A stretch of DNA of 64,000 nt. Source: Glandiceps talaboti (lineage: Eukaryota > Hemichordata > Enteropneusta > Spengelidae). Position 1 is the first letter of the stretch, and the number at the start of each line of letters is the position of its first letter. The position numbers and the translations under genes were made by a program. A model generated the notes under the pieces. That model had not been told where the DNA came from and ran no database searches. It worked only from the letters and a program-made list of their open reading frames with translations. Of this stretch, positions 1 to 15,147 are shown one piece after another. The stretch covers positions 12,465,759 to 12,529,758 of the forward strand of contig NC_135559.1 in NCBI RefSeq assembly GCF_964340395.1, given 5' to 3'.

Positions 1-19
1 TATATATTTACACACACAC

Positions 20-52
<33 letters not shown>

Positions 53-274
53 TGTATGTACATGTATGTATGTATGTATGTATGTATGTATGTATGTATG
101 TATGTATGTATGTATGTATGTGTGTATGTATGTATGTATGTATGCATGTATGTATGTATGTATGTGTGCATGTGTGTATGTATGTGTGTATGTATGTGTG
201 TATGTATGTATGTATGTATGTATGTATGTATGTATGTATGTATGTATGTATGTATGTATGTATGTATGTATGTA

Positions 275-322
<48 letters not shown>
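1..322. repeat. (TATG)n microsatellite, about 300 bp
   Basis: After a short CA/TA lead-in the sequence is an almost pure TATG tetranucleotide array from about 24 to 322, with scattered TGTG and GCATG variants. The long open frames on both strands are translations of the repeat (Met-Tyr-Val-Cys or His-Thr-Tyr-Ile cycles) and not genes. The same motif recurs at 21,374, 41,934, 48,321, 55,189 and 61,711, and as CATA at 15,080, 30,183, 32,622 and 39,330. Confidence 0.97.
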
Positions 323-2064
<1,742 letters not shown>

Positions 2065-2116
2065 GTATGTATTTCTGTCTCTGTGTGTGTGTGTGGCTGT
2101 CTGTCACTGGTTGTCT

Positions 2117-2117
2117 G

Positions 2118-2169
<52 letters not shown>

Positions 2170-2190
2170 GCTAGCTAGCTAGCTAGCTAT
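2117..2190. repeat. (TCTA)n followed by (GCTA)n
   Basis: A second TCTA array ends in six GCTA/AGCT units (about 2,167-2,190). The AGCT part is palindromic at every unit. CT-rich spacer continues to the next TA array. Confidence 0.93.
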
Positions 2191-2372
2191 TACTATATCA
2201 CTACATGAGTCTTTAGATCTTGCTGGCCCCTCTCTGTTTGTTTGTGTCTGTCTAGATCTGTTACTCCCCCTCCCGCGTTCTGTCTCGTTTTGACTTTTGT
2301 CTGTCTGGTGCAGTTGTGTGTCGGTTGGGATTTGCCCCTATCTCCCCCCTCCCCCCTCTCTCTCTATGTATG

Positions 2373-2376
<4 letters not shown>

Positions 2377-2442
<66 letters not shown>

Positions 2443-2489
2443 TATATATATATATATATATATATATAGATATATATATATATATATAT
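2377..2489. repeat. (TA)n microsatellite with GATA interruptions
   Basis: TA dinucleotide array of about 113 bp interrupted by single G bases. It is flanked upstream by a CT/C-rich tract and downstream by CTCT and a poly-C run near 2,535. Confidence 0.95.
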
Positions 2490-2581
2490 CGGTCTCACTT
2501 CTCTCTCTTTCTCTCTACCTTTCTCTCACTAATTCCCCCCCCCCTTTCCCCAGTTCTCTCTCCCTCTCGTTTCTTATGCGA

Positions 2582-2593
2582 CGCGCATGCGTA
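2582..2593. promoter_or_regulatory. NRF1-like palindrome
   Basis: The sequence CGCGCATGCGTA matches 11 of 12 positions of the NRF1 consensus YGCGCATGCGCR. CpG-containing palindromes of this size are rare in such AT-rich DNA. No promoter or first exon is visible beside it, so function is only inferred. Confidence 0.3.
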
Positions 2594-3200
2594 AACCTTC
2601 ACACTTGCAGTCGAGTGAGTTGTGGTCTACCCCTTTTCAAGGACGTTCAAATCTGGGACGGGCTTAATGAAGTAACTGAATCCGTACACACAACACTGTG
2701 TTGTTGAAGTTGCAAGAGTTCCCCGGCCCCATACCAGCAGAAAAACTTCCGGAGACGAAAATTGGTAACTTAGTACAAGTTTAGTGATTGTTTACACGCG
2801 GAACCCGCTGTCAGTCTACATTTTGACAAAACTAATGTTTTGCACACCGCAAAATATGAATGGACCCTATTATTGATATTGGCTTCATTTCCGACCCCCG
2901 TAATCCACTGTAAATGTAAAATCAACAAAATCCGCCTGAGAACGTAATTATTAATGTTTTCAGCATAATTATTTTTAAAAAACCATTTACATGTTATTTT
3001 GCATGATGGTTGACTTGGTACCTCATCAATCATAACACTATACCACGACAAACTGGAAAATATCGACTTCTAGGCTTCATAAAAATTTTGACAGTTTCGA
3101 TTCATGGAACTTGATTTTGAACTTGAAGTGGAATGAACAAATTTCCAATTGATATTCAACTTAGAATATTGTACATTGCTGACTTCCAAAAGAACACAAT

Positions 3201-3312
3201 CTCGCAAGCCAGAGTTATTATTTCTACCACTACATTTCGAAATAAATGTGGGAGGCTCGTTAAGAACGTTGCCGTAAAACAGGCCGTGGTTTGCGACGAT
3301 GGAAGAACAATG
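3201..3312 (+). repeat. Dispersed repeat, copy 1 (partner at 60,459)
   Basis: Two conserved blocks are shared with 60,459-60,544: CTCGCAARCCAGAGTT, and a block of about 30 bp running from TGCCGTAAAA through GTGGTTTRCGACGATG. Copy 1 has about 25 bp more between the blocks. Open frames cross both copies, but the copies differ by indels, so this looks like an old mobile or dispersed repeat and not a gene family. Confidence 0.55.
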
Positions 3313-3959
3313 AACTGTTAGTATGACATCAGAGTGCGTGGAAGAGATGTAGATTTTGATTTGTTACAAAAAAAATACATTTTTTTCAGAAACGGTTGTC
3401 TGCCTGAATCATTCTGGCTCAAAATTTAAAAATAAAAATTTAAAAATAAAAAAAAGTTGTGTAAAAAGTTTAGAAGTTGCTATTTTAATGGAAAGATATC
3501 GTTTATGTTATTGTTCATATTTCCGAAAATTGCCGAGAATTTGACAGCGATGGAGGGATACCTCAGTGTTCACGCGTAGTATTTTCCAAGGACGTTTCTA
3601 TTTTCTTTACTCTACCTATATGCCCCCTGGGTCGGATTTAAACTTTAGCATTAAAGTGAGATTTCCCCTTTCTCCCAATCGACCACTTTTTGGCCAGTAT
3701 TTTATTAATCTATTAATCAAAATACCCAGCCCTAGTTTTTAATGGCGTATCGAGGGACTTTTAGCCTGAACAGCTGAAACAGTATCCCAAATCCAAACAC
3801 AAAACGAGTACTCGATTACCATTTTGATTACAATGATCCGCGAACGCAACAGCTCTTTGACCGCACGATTTTTTTTACGAGATGTACTTTACCGGTTTTA
3901 CTACAACCAGTATGCCACACAGACATCAGCACAGATCTACCTGTCACCACTTTATGTGA

Positions 3960-3967
3960 TGACGTCA
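3960..3967. promoter_or_regulatory. Perfect CRE palindrome TGACGTCA
   Basis: One of six perfect CREB/ATF-type TGACGTCA octamers in the window (also 21,266, 40,664, 50,266, 51,861 and 62,696). Binding is not shown; the octamer itself is directly visible. Confidence 0.3.
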
Positions 3968-4189
3968 CGGTTTGTTAGTCACGGTTCTGATACAAATGTA
4001 TCAAGCAACCCGAAGTCAGTCAGTATAACGTGCGCGCATCATATAACACAGGCATCGACGATGACAGAATATTTCTTCACTCCCTCGAGTGTCCCACGTG
4101 GAGATGCCGATATCGGGTTACGACAACTTTGATAACTGGTGTAAGCGATAGCTACAATATAGAAGTTCGCATTTTCGTCACGCTGTCCC

Positions 4190-4205
4190 GTCTTTAGCTA
4201 AAGAC
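4190..4205. other. 16-bp perfect palindrome
   Basis: GTCTTTAGCTAAAGAC is perfectly self-complementary and is followed directly by AGCTGAC. It may be a dimeric factor site or coincidence. Confidence 0.4.
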
Positions 4206-4849
4206 AGCTGACAGTTAAGGAAAAACGCACACGCCGTTCACGTTCCATTTTATGCGTATGAGAACCACTCACCTGTAGCTAAACGCTCGCTATTCACCGC
4301 ACATACAGAATCGGCATTTTTTATGCCGAAATTTTAATATTTTCGAGTTGTAAATTCATTAATACACTGCGTTTGATTGACGAGAACGTCACTCCAATTT
4401 ATGAGCGCGGGAAAGCGACATGTCGTCAGAAATTCTAGAAACTGTCACGGGCCATTAAGAACACGATACTAGTATGAAAAAGACAAACAGATATACAGAC
4501 AGACAGTCAGTCAGCCAAATTTGAAACTGAAAAAAAGGACCAGATAAGGGTCGCGCATTGATATCGATACAATGGTTGACAGTTGAGAGAATAACACTCG
4601 TTAGATTTGTGTATTTAAGTACTTCGGTGTTTTGTCGAATCAATAAATGTCAATGACCTTAGTCTGGTAATGATCAATTTTCCGCTACAGTTAACCGGAT
4701 CAATTCGGACACTTTTGATTAACTTTTGGTAAGCGTCGATTTAACTTTTTGTCGGCAATCCTACAAAATTTAATACAAATATTTATTTTCATCAAATGAC
4801 GTTCCTCCTAAACTCGGAACTGATGGCAGGTAACTTCGAGTTGTATTTA

Positions 4850-4885
4850 GTTTATTTTATTTATTTATTTATTTATTTATTTATT
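4850..4885. repeat. (TTTA)n microsatellite
   Basis: About nine TTTA units, ending in TTCATTTATC. Confidence 0.9.
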
Positions 4886-5006
4886 CATTTATCGCATCCC
4901 TTTTGTATCAGGCTCTTAGGAGCAGCACTGTTAAAATACACACTGCTAAACAATTATAACAGATATCACTAGTAAATCACAAAGAAAACAATCAAAACAA
5001 ACAAAC

Positions 5007-5008
<2 letters not shown>

Positions 5009-5052
<44 letters not shown>

Positions 5053-5119
5053 GGAGAGAGGGAGAGAAAGAGAGAGAGAGAGAGAGAGAGGGGGGGAGGG
5101 AGAGAAAGAGAGAGAGAGG

Positions 5120-5160
<41 letters not shown>

Positions 5161-5250
5161 AGAAAGAGAGAGAAAGAGAGAGAGAGAGAGAGAGGGAGAG
5201 AAAGAGAGAGAGAGAGAGAGGGAGAGAAAGAGAGAGAAAGAAAGAAAAAA
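5009..5250. repeat. Degenerate (GA)n purine tract
   Basis: Purine-only tract of GA repeats broken by GGGA and AAGA variants. It is a polypurine/polypyrimidine run of the kind able to form H-DNA (triplex). Confidence 0.95.
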
Positions 5251-5367
5251 GAATTACGCCTTAAATGTCAGTAGTCAAAAGATCTAACCTTCTAAACTAT
5301 CAGTTTTAACAAAATCTTTTCTGTTTTCTATTGCATCAATAAGGTATTGTTTAATAAGTATTTGAGG

Positions 5368-5680
5368 TGTTGTGTGGTGTGGTGTGGTGTGGTTAGTATG
5401 GTGTAGTGTAGTGTGGTGCGGTATGATGTGACTTATGGTGTGGTGTGGTGTGGTGTGGTTTGGTATGATGTAGTGTAGTGTGGTGCGGTGCGGTATGATG
5501 TGACTTGTGGTGTGGTGTGACGTGACGTGACGTGGTTGTGGTGCGGTGTGGTGTGACATGGTGTGATGTGATGCGATGTGACGTGACGTGGCGTGACGTG
5601 ATATGATGTGATGTGATGTGATGTGATGTGATGTGATGTGATGTGACGTGACGTGGTGTGGTGTGATGTCATGTCAAATC
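5368..5680. repeat. Drifting pentanucleotide array (GGTGT / GATGT / GACGT)
   Basis: A 5-bp periodic array whose unit shifts gradually from GGTGT through GATGT to GACGT. On the minus strand it translates as His/Thr/Ser-rich repeats, which are not genes. The same style of drift occurs at 20,736-21,305 and 31,345-31,740. Confidence 0.93.
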
Positions 5681-6060
5681 ATGTGATTGAATGAACTTCA
5701 GCCCGACCCATGTGAGATATACCATTCTGCACCAATTGTTCACGTTTCGTGTGGTTTTTGAAAACATAAATGTTGTCACGTGACAAACAGACTGAAAGAC
5801 ACCAACCCGATGGCGACTTTAACTAAAAATAATATCAGTGTTTGAGATATTTGGAAGGGAGGGGAAAGGCAGAGATATAAACTGTTACATAGAAATGGTA
5901 GTTGGACTATGCAAATATAACATTATTGTTTACAGGTAATGTTTCTAAATCTCGTAAAAATCTCTTATTAGTGATCATGTGACTTATCATATTATTATGA
6001 TTATATGAAATTTAAGACAATCAAAAACAATCACGGGCTACTGTCCTTGTACCATTATAG

Positions 6061-6065
<5 letters not shown>
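5681..6065. other. Unique spacer with a GTCACGTGAC E-box
   Basis: Unique AT-rich DNA. The 10-bp palindrome GTCACGTGAC lies at 5,776-5,785 and is shared, with the following AAAC, by 46,526-46,535. No gene seen. Confidence 0.55.
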
Positions 6066-6144
<79 letters not shown>

Positions 6145-6160
6145 AAGAGAGAGAGAGAGA

Positions 6161-6252
<92 letters not shown>

Positions 6253-6277
6253 AAGAGAGAGAGAGAGAAAGAGAGAG
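6066..6277. repeat. (GA)n microsatellite with periodic GACCAAGA interruptions
   Basis: About 210 bp of GA broken three times by the same ACCA interruption (near 6,142, 6,160 and 6,250). Repeated identical interruptions point to duplication of blocks within the array. The Arg-Glu and Leu-Ser open frames are repeat translations. Confidence 0.96.
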
Positions 6278-8873
6278 CACCACAAACAAACACTTTGTCA
6301 GTATTCCCACTATTGTGTAGAGGACTGTACGATAACAAAACATGAACAATCACCGGGGGATACGATTTTTTCTTAAATATGTCATTTGAAGAATATCTAT
6401 TGAATGAGACACTTCAACATAATTGTAGCTAATTTTCTTGATCAAGCGCTTCTCTACCCGAGCCTCATCGGACAGAACTGTAAATTCTCATGAAAACCTA
6501 TAATTTTTTGCAATTTCTGCCATGTGTCTTGCCCATCAGCGGGAAATCAGATGCTCCTGAGTCCACCGCGCGTTTTTTGTTTGTTTCCAGTCTCAGCGTA
6601 AACGCGCAACAAAATGTTTAATTTTTCCTCTCTACTCTTCTTTGCTGGAACCCCGTTGGCCGAGTCTATTGCTTAAACATTTAACACTTGTAAGTTCGAT
6701 TTTTTAGCTAGCCTTTCTACCCGAGGGTAAAACTTTAATGTCGCCATCGTTTCATTACAGCGTTTGAGATTGGAAGTCGATCGGTGTATCTGAGCGGCTC
6801 TAAGTATGCCCGACGGTGCCGATCACATCAAAACCGCCCGATCGTGAGACGGACCCATTTGGTATATGAACTCTTTTTTTATGATATCGCGCCCAAATAA
6901 AACTTTGCACCATTTTATTTCAATTTCTGTTTTTTCTAGTTGTTATGATTTTTTTGGCAGACAGGAAAGTTTGAGAATAGTGACCGAGTTAGATCATACA
7001 TATTGTGTACATTACATTACGGCAACATGGTGTTTGTGCGAGCAGTCACTGTTACACTTTACTTCCAAAATATTCTTACTTCAGATAACTTGTTGCCTCT
7101 TTTTCATTTTAATTTATGCTAAAACAATTAACAGGGCCTTGTTCTGTTCATTTTTACCAAAATGGGATTTGAAAATGATCGCTTGTATATTTTCCTGTCA
7201 TAAATTCAACCTTGCAAGGAGTGTGTGACGAATCGGGGACACGACGACATCACAGCAACAATACAGAATACTGTGTAAAACCTTTTACATGTATGGATAT
7301 TCATCTAGTTTTGTCCATAAAACATTCGTATGCCTTCACAATATAAAGTAACTAAATTTGTTGCACTTGGAGAGAATATTGCCAGCACGTGCATGGCAAC
7401 TGTACTGCGGTATTGCAGGTAATACACACGGTATCGAATCTATGGAGAACACCGAGCATAATTGATTTTTGTAATCCTTATTTTGCTTCGTCATTTTAAC
7501 TAAAATCACTAGTATCCATTTATGTTTTTATATATTTTTTTTATAAAATGGATAAAGAAATTGTGTCATGTGTATTTTCATACTTTTTCCTGTTTAATCT
7601 ATCTTGAATTTTGTTCCCATAAAATAAGTTATTAGCAATGACGCACACGTCATCTATAATTTGAAAAAAAAATTGCGACTGTTTGATTTCTGAAGACGTT
7701 TTAATTTCATTTCACAATTCACAAGAAGTGAACAATATACATCTTACGTTTAATAGTTTGGATCAATGTGATAGCATCGCTGTTTGTAACCTCTTCAGCT
7801 AAAATCGATCGCCTCACCTTCCCCTTACCTCCCCTCTCCTCCCCTCCCCAAGCACGAAAACTGTTTATGGCGATTTCATATTTTTCATATCAACGGCGTT
7901 AATGTTTGTAACCATGACGAAGCAAAATCAACCTTTGTATTTTTTTAATAATAAACTCGTCACTCTCAAATTTAAACCTCTCAAAAGCTAAAATCTAACT
8001 ATTTCTATATCGTTTGCAACGTACGACAGAAACGCACAATTTTCGCATTTATAAAAATCTAAAAAAAAAAAAATAACAAAAATCATAATTCTAGCCTATG
8101 TAAATGGTCAGGCATCGCCAGCAAATTGTTTGAAAATTTGGTGGACGAATCTTCACCGGGCTACACCTGGATATATTGAACTGTGCAGCTGAAATGGCGC
8201 ATTGTAATCCTACGCTCTCTGCCGTAACAGTCGTGAATTAATTTCATACAGGGATGCATTAATATAATTCCTACATCGAAGTCTTTGATTAACATGTCTC
8301 GGTAACTGACACATCAATCGTAAAAGGAAGCCATCACCTCAACTCATAATGACTGAACATAGAAATACAGAATATTGGCACAGACAAAGATTCACAAAGA
8401 CATTTATGATCGCCTGCAGCTGACTGCTATCATCGGTATAGACATTATTATGTTTGTGTAAAGAGTGTCGAAAATTATTGTTTTGAAATCGGGTGTAATG
8501 AACATATTATTTCGGTTTCAAAGTGTACTCTAAAGCTGCTCAGTGGACCAAAATATTCCCTCTTGTGTTGCACGCACAGGAGTTATTATTTGTTCACGGT
8601 AATAAATCGCGTTTTTGGATCTTTAGTGTCCGCTGTACGCGAACGGTGTGCTGGTTTGGTTTTGTGTTCTAGTGAATTTGAAACGGCAAATAAACAAGTA
8701 TTTTTTGATGTTTGGTGATTTTTTTTTTTTAAATAATAGCTTCACGGAAAAATATTCATAGGAAATGCACCATTGAGACACAAAATGATACATAGATACA
8801 TAATTGGGGAATTACAAGATCCATGTCATGCTACTGAGGGAACATTTGAATTTGATGTCAACGCCAAAGTTTC
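6278..8873. other. Unique AT-rich DNA, no gene seen
   Basis: About 2.6 kb of complex sequence. A CT-rich tract lies at about 7,815-7,855 and a long A run near 8,060. Region 6,720-6,860 is less AT-rich. The longest frame (about 6,866-7,228, +) encodes about 120 residues rich in Phe, Cys and Ile without recognisable domains and fits chance. A tRNA-like patch at 6,654-6,706 was rejected. Confidence 0.55.
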
Positions 8874-10592
<1,719 letters not shown>

Positions 10593-10804
10593 TTGCCTGT
10601 CTGTCTGCTCGTCTGTCTGTCTGTCTGCTCGTCTGTCTGTCTGTCTCTGAGTGTGTCTACATGTATATATCCATCCTTCCAACTATTTGTCTCTCTGTCT
10701 CTATCTCTGTATTTGTTTATGTTTTCTCGCTTTTCCTGCTTGTCTATTTGTGTCTGATATATGTCTGTATGTAAGTATGTATGTGTGTCTGTTTGTCTAA
10801 TCTG

Positions 10805-10835
<31 letters not shown>

Positions 10836-10858
10836 TTGTCTAATCTGTATATATATAA

Positions 10859-10900
<42 letters not shown>

Positions 10901-10927
10901 CTGTTTGTCTAATCTGTATATATATAA

Positions 10928-10967
<40 letters not shown>

Positions 10968-10985
10968 TTGTCTGTCTGTCTATAT
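10593..10985. repeat. Compound CTGT / TA / GT array with tandem higher-order units
   Basis: After a CTGT-rich stretch (10,593-10,650) a unit of TTTGTCTAATCTG plus (TA)n plus (TG)n is repeated three times (starting near 10,790, 10,834 and 10,909). Units differ mainly in TA and TG lengths. It ends in TCTGTCTGTCTA. Confidence 0.9.
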
Positions 10986-11045
10986 ATGTACGTTTGTCTG
11001 TCTGTCTTTCTGTCTGTATTCGTATACCTTTTTGTCTTTTAACCT

Positions 11046-11201
<156 letters not shown>

Positions 11202-12052
11202 GCAATCGTCACGCATCATTAATAGTGTAATCGAATGTACAGACATTATATTGGACTGAAGGCCAAAGAAAACTGTTTTGTCTGGTAAGCGTGTCATTTA
11301 AAACACTGACAATCGGAACAACACACTAGAGAATTTATACAGTTGGCTGTTTTCAGTCTTCTTTTGTTTAAAATATGTTATTGACCGATAAGTAGATGGC
11401 CGTACACTTGTTAGTGTTGCTGTAAGACCACAGTTTCATTTTCCCTTGATACACAGAAATAAGAGAAATGGACAACCCCAAAGGACTGAAACAGACATTG
11501 CATGAAACGATGCATGGTACAATATTATAAATTTTCATCTTTTTTTTTAACTACCTCAGGGCTGCCCTGGAGGCCTGACCAGCCGTGTGTGTCAGTTTTT
11601 AGGACGTTTCCGGCGGAACTGACAGAAGTCGATGGCTGCAGTAGAGAATGGCGGACGTTAATCGGAGTCGGAGGAAAAGTTGCATTTGTGTTGATTGACT
11701 ATACTCGATACATTTTGACAAATTATTGTGATCGACAAAAAAAATTAAGTTGTTGTTGCCCCTTCATCTACAAAAAGTTTATATAGTTTATATAAAATAT
11801 TACAACATTGTTATTGTCAGGTGCTCTTTAGGGGTTGGTTATAGATAAGACAGTTTGGATCGCCGATAGTTCGATGCGGTTGGTATTTACTCTATACGGT
11901 ACTTTTTAAGTGAATTTCCAAAAATAGGTTGTACGAATTAAGCCAATACGCAACGTACAAATTAGCAGGTAAAAGGGGAGACATACACTTGGACTGTCAT
12001 GTAAAAAAACAAACTAATTACTTTGCACTTTTCATTAACTTGTTACAAACAG

Positions 12053-12205
12053 TACCCTCCCCGAGTCTTTGTTCGGAATTACGTCTATCCAGCTGTTTGC
12101 AGAAAACCCTCCAAAAGAGCGGGCCCTCGGGATCGCAGCACGACATACAGGCCGCCGTACTCAGCAGCGGGGTCTCAGTCGATTGACATCCAACAGATTA
12201 TCCAA
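12053..12205 (+). other. GC-richer island, candidate 51-codon exon
   Basis: A sharply GC-richer stretch in AT-rich flanks starts after ACAAACAG and ends at AA|GTATTC. Phase 0 is open for exactly 51 codons and begins Tyr-Pro-Pro-Arg-Val-Phe; it is rich in Arg, Pro, Ser and Tyr. The other + frames are also open. The minus strand holds a competing acidic 22-25 residue frame (includes Asp-Asp-Glu-Glu-Tyr-Leu-Asp) ending in TGA near 12,161. The strand is therefore undecided, and a conserved non-coding element is an equal alternative. Confidence 0.25.
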
Positions 12206-12282
12206 GTATTCCTCATCGTCAATTTCTTTTACAGGTTTGACATGTCACTCTCATCACTTTTATCCCTCGATTTTATTGGCGA

Positions 12283-12296
12283 GTTGCCATAGCAAC
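12283..12296. promoter_or_regulatory. RFX X-box-like palindrome
   Basis: GTTGCCATAGCAAC fits the RFX dimer consensus GTTRCCATGGYAAC with one change at the centre. It is the best of several X-box-like sites here (15,167, 31,962, 33,714, 38,744, 43,375, 47,666, 63,774). Binding is inferred. Confidence 0.35.
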
Positions 12297-12947
12297 AATT
12301 GTTTAATTACAGCTTTAACTTATTGACTGAGAACAGCGCATAATCATACAACATCGGAGTGTTTTTTGACGACGAAATCGTGAAAGTGTTGCCCGAGGGG
12401 GAAAACTCTTCCTGCCTTTGTTTACTCAGAACAAATACCCCAAGTATTTTTTCCACGCCTCTCGCAGTTTGATTGTCTCGTTGTGTTTTGATACAGTATA
12501 AATGTTACAACAGAACAGAAAAAAAAAGAATTCAGCTTTGAAAGAGTAAAAAATGGAGAGTAGCTATTTTGTGTAAAACAAATGGACTATTTATCTCACT
12601 CTAAATATGTCAATTTAGAAAAGTCGTTTTAAAAAGAATGTCATGTCGTTTACATGTTGTATCCAGTGTTTTACTAAAGTTTCGTTTTTAAGTGGATGTT
12701 TTCATTTTGAAGAATTCAAACACGTCCTTACTTCAAGTACCTGAAAACCCTGTAAGAGTACAACTAACAAGGACCAAGCGGATCAATTTCCAAACACAAA
12801 GTGCGTGTAAGATAAACAGACGAAATGATTTCACTATACCCATTTTACAACCGAACAGAATCATCGAAGCGCCAATTTCTAAAAGGTAACGTGAGCTGAT
12901 GTTGATTTTGACCTGGGTAGAGTACTGGTATATACTATATTATACAC

Positions 12948-13202
<255 letters not shown>

Positions 13203-13205
<3 letters not shown>

Positions 13206-13260
13206 TACGCTCTGCCACTGCGGTATAGAGCACTGTCTTAGCAGATTGATACTCACCGAG

Positions 13261-13344
<84 letters not shown>

Positions 13345-13402
13345 CTCGGTGAGTATCAATCTGCTAAGACAGTGCTCTATACCGCAGTGGCAGAGCGTAA
13401 TA
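13203..13402. repeat. Second perfect palindrome with a (TA)n core
   Basis: Outer unique arms (about 57 bp, containing CTGCCACTGCGGTATAGAGC and its complement) flank about 85 bp of TA, giving 100-bp arms symmetric about 13,302/13,303. It overlaps the end of the first palindrome by 3 bp. Confidence 0.92.
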
Positions 13403-13416
13403 CTACCAAAACTATA

Positions 13417-13447
<31 letters not shown>
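13403..13447. repeat. Third copy of the arm terminus plus (TA)n
   Basis: TACTACCAAAACTATA at 13,401-13,416 repeats the end of the first palindrome (13,191-13,204), then runs into TA. The two palindromes are thus pieces of one nested unit. Confidence 0.85.
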
Positions 13448-13450
<3 letters not shown>

Positions 13451-13631
13451 GTCTTGACATCATTGTGCTTGTCTTGAGTTGAGTTTTGTTGAGTATCCAG
13501 ATTTTGCTTTTAATAACACGACATAATATAAAATAAAATATACTATATATATGCTACGTACTAATATATACACTATATATATGATGATTGGACACTCTAC
13601 TTGGCGAAAGAAGAATGAAACTCTATGTGTT

Positions 13632-13632
<1 letters not shown>

Positions 13633-13698
<66 letters not shown>
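13633..13698. repeat. (TA)n-(TG)n-(TA)n compound array
   Basis: TG core of about 38 bp (Z-DNA-prone) between two short TA arrays, a roughly mirror-symmetric arrangement. Confidence 0.93.
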
Positions 13699-15079
13699 TC
13701 TATACAGAAGTCATACTTTTACAGTTGCAATGTTCATTCAGTTGTGTATCGCCAACGATGATATTTCATACCGTTATGATGACGTAAGCGTTGCAAAATA
13801 TGAGACTATAAAAACAATTCTCCAATCAATTTCTAGGCGTGATATTTGACTTTGATACATAAGACAGGTGCGATTCGTTAATAAGGCCAGTCTGAGACAA
13901 AACTCTGATGATAATCCATATTATGATAAAATGATTGAAGAGTAAAATAATATTGTTTTTACATAACTGTCATTTACTCGTCAAACGATATTCGACTATC
14001 AGTATATTTTACACCTGGTATTTCAAATTTCTCTGTCAAAATCTATTTGCAGTCATGCGATAATTTTTTTCCATTTATGGATTGGGGTAATATGAACCAT
14101 TTATTGATGATGTGATGCTTTTGCTTCCCTTTTGATGTAAATATTCTAGAAAAAAATTTGACTTAACTCGAAATTCACCACCAAAGTCGGATATTGATGT
14201 AATTCGGTGATTCTTACATGTACGGTAGTCACTTTCCGAACATTCTTGGTCTACGAAGACAAAGTGCTAGCAACCGTCCTGTGATTTCCTAGACTCGAAT
14301 CCAATTGCAATACCGTCACAGGATCAAATAAAAAACAGGGTTTTTTTCCTTTTTTGACGAAGGACAGGAGATGTTTTGTGTCTTAGTCAACAATAATTTC
14401 CTCAGTGCGTTGATTTGGAGATCATGGCATCGTTCAGTAGTAAACGTGATAGTAGGCTTGGTGAATATTGATACGATATCATGTGATATGTATATTTGTT
14501 TATAAATCTCCACAAATCCTTAAAAATAAATGATTTTATTAACGATTCTATTAACATGAAATGATCCATAAATATAATAAATCAAAACTTTTTAAAAAAA
14601 TCCTGTGTTCATTTTCCGGTCGTTATTTTTGGTTGTCTTTGGCAACCTCGATAAGATTCGACAACCCGTTACTGCTCTCTCTCCCTCTAACGTGATGGTT
14701 TAATCACACAAAAAACGTATGTTAACGAACAACCGATTCCGAAATCTACTCCGATTAAAGCTGTCATGGAAGGTGATTGAATATTTCGATCGAATTAATA
14801 ACATCAAATTATTTAGGTCGAGTAATTGATGGCTACAATGAAACACGTTTTAATCTTAACTAACACAGAGAATTAATTACATTCAACACATTAACACCGT
14901 TTACAATTCGTCGGTTAATGTCTATAAATGCTATACTGAAATGACTCGACAGTTTAATCTTGGTGTTACTGTTTTCTGAAATGTTGTTTTCCCCCGTGAT
15001 CGTTTATAAAGACATATGTACATATAGTATATATAATCAATACATCTATATATAGAATATATACTATATGAATATATGC
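13699..15079. other. Unique AT-rich DNA, no gene seen
   Basis: Complex AT-rich sequence with only short frames. Nothing recognisable. Confidence 0.6.
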
Positions 15080-15116
15080 ATACATACATACATACATACA
15101 TACATACATACATACA

Positions 15117-15146
<30 letters not shown>
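15080..15146. repeat. (CATA)n microsatellite
   Basis: About 17 CATA units, the complement of the TATG motif found elsewhere. An X-box-like GTTGCCATGTAAAC follows at 15,167. Confidence 0.96.

Positions 15147-15147
<1 letters not shown>

Larger units (their letters stand above)
2490..4845. other. Unique DNA with scattered motifs, no gene seen
   Basis: Mostly complex sequence. It includes a dispersed repeat copy (3,201-3,312), an NRF1-like site (2,582), a perfect CRE (3,960) and a 16-bp palindrome (4,190). A + strand frame at about 3,833-4,132 starting with ATG and coding about 100 residues is open but unrecognised and within chance length. On the minus strand an ACAG|GTGAGT donor-like site sits near 4,268-4,273, but no matching coding exon is convincing. 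Confidence 0.55.

Noticed and set aside
4268-4345. Minus-strand 5' exon before an ACAG|GTGAGT donor
   Set aside because: The ATG-led frames close before the donor, and only an uninitiated frame stays open. It could be untranslated, but nothing else supports it.
6654-6706. tRNA-like patch (GTTGGCCGAGT box-A-like and AAGTTCGATT box-B-like words)
   Set aside because: The acceptor and anticodon stems do not pair and the box-B context is degraded to a T run. At most it is a decayed tRNA-derived fragment.
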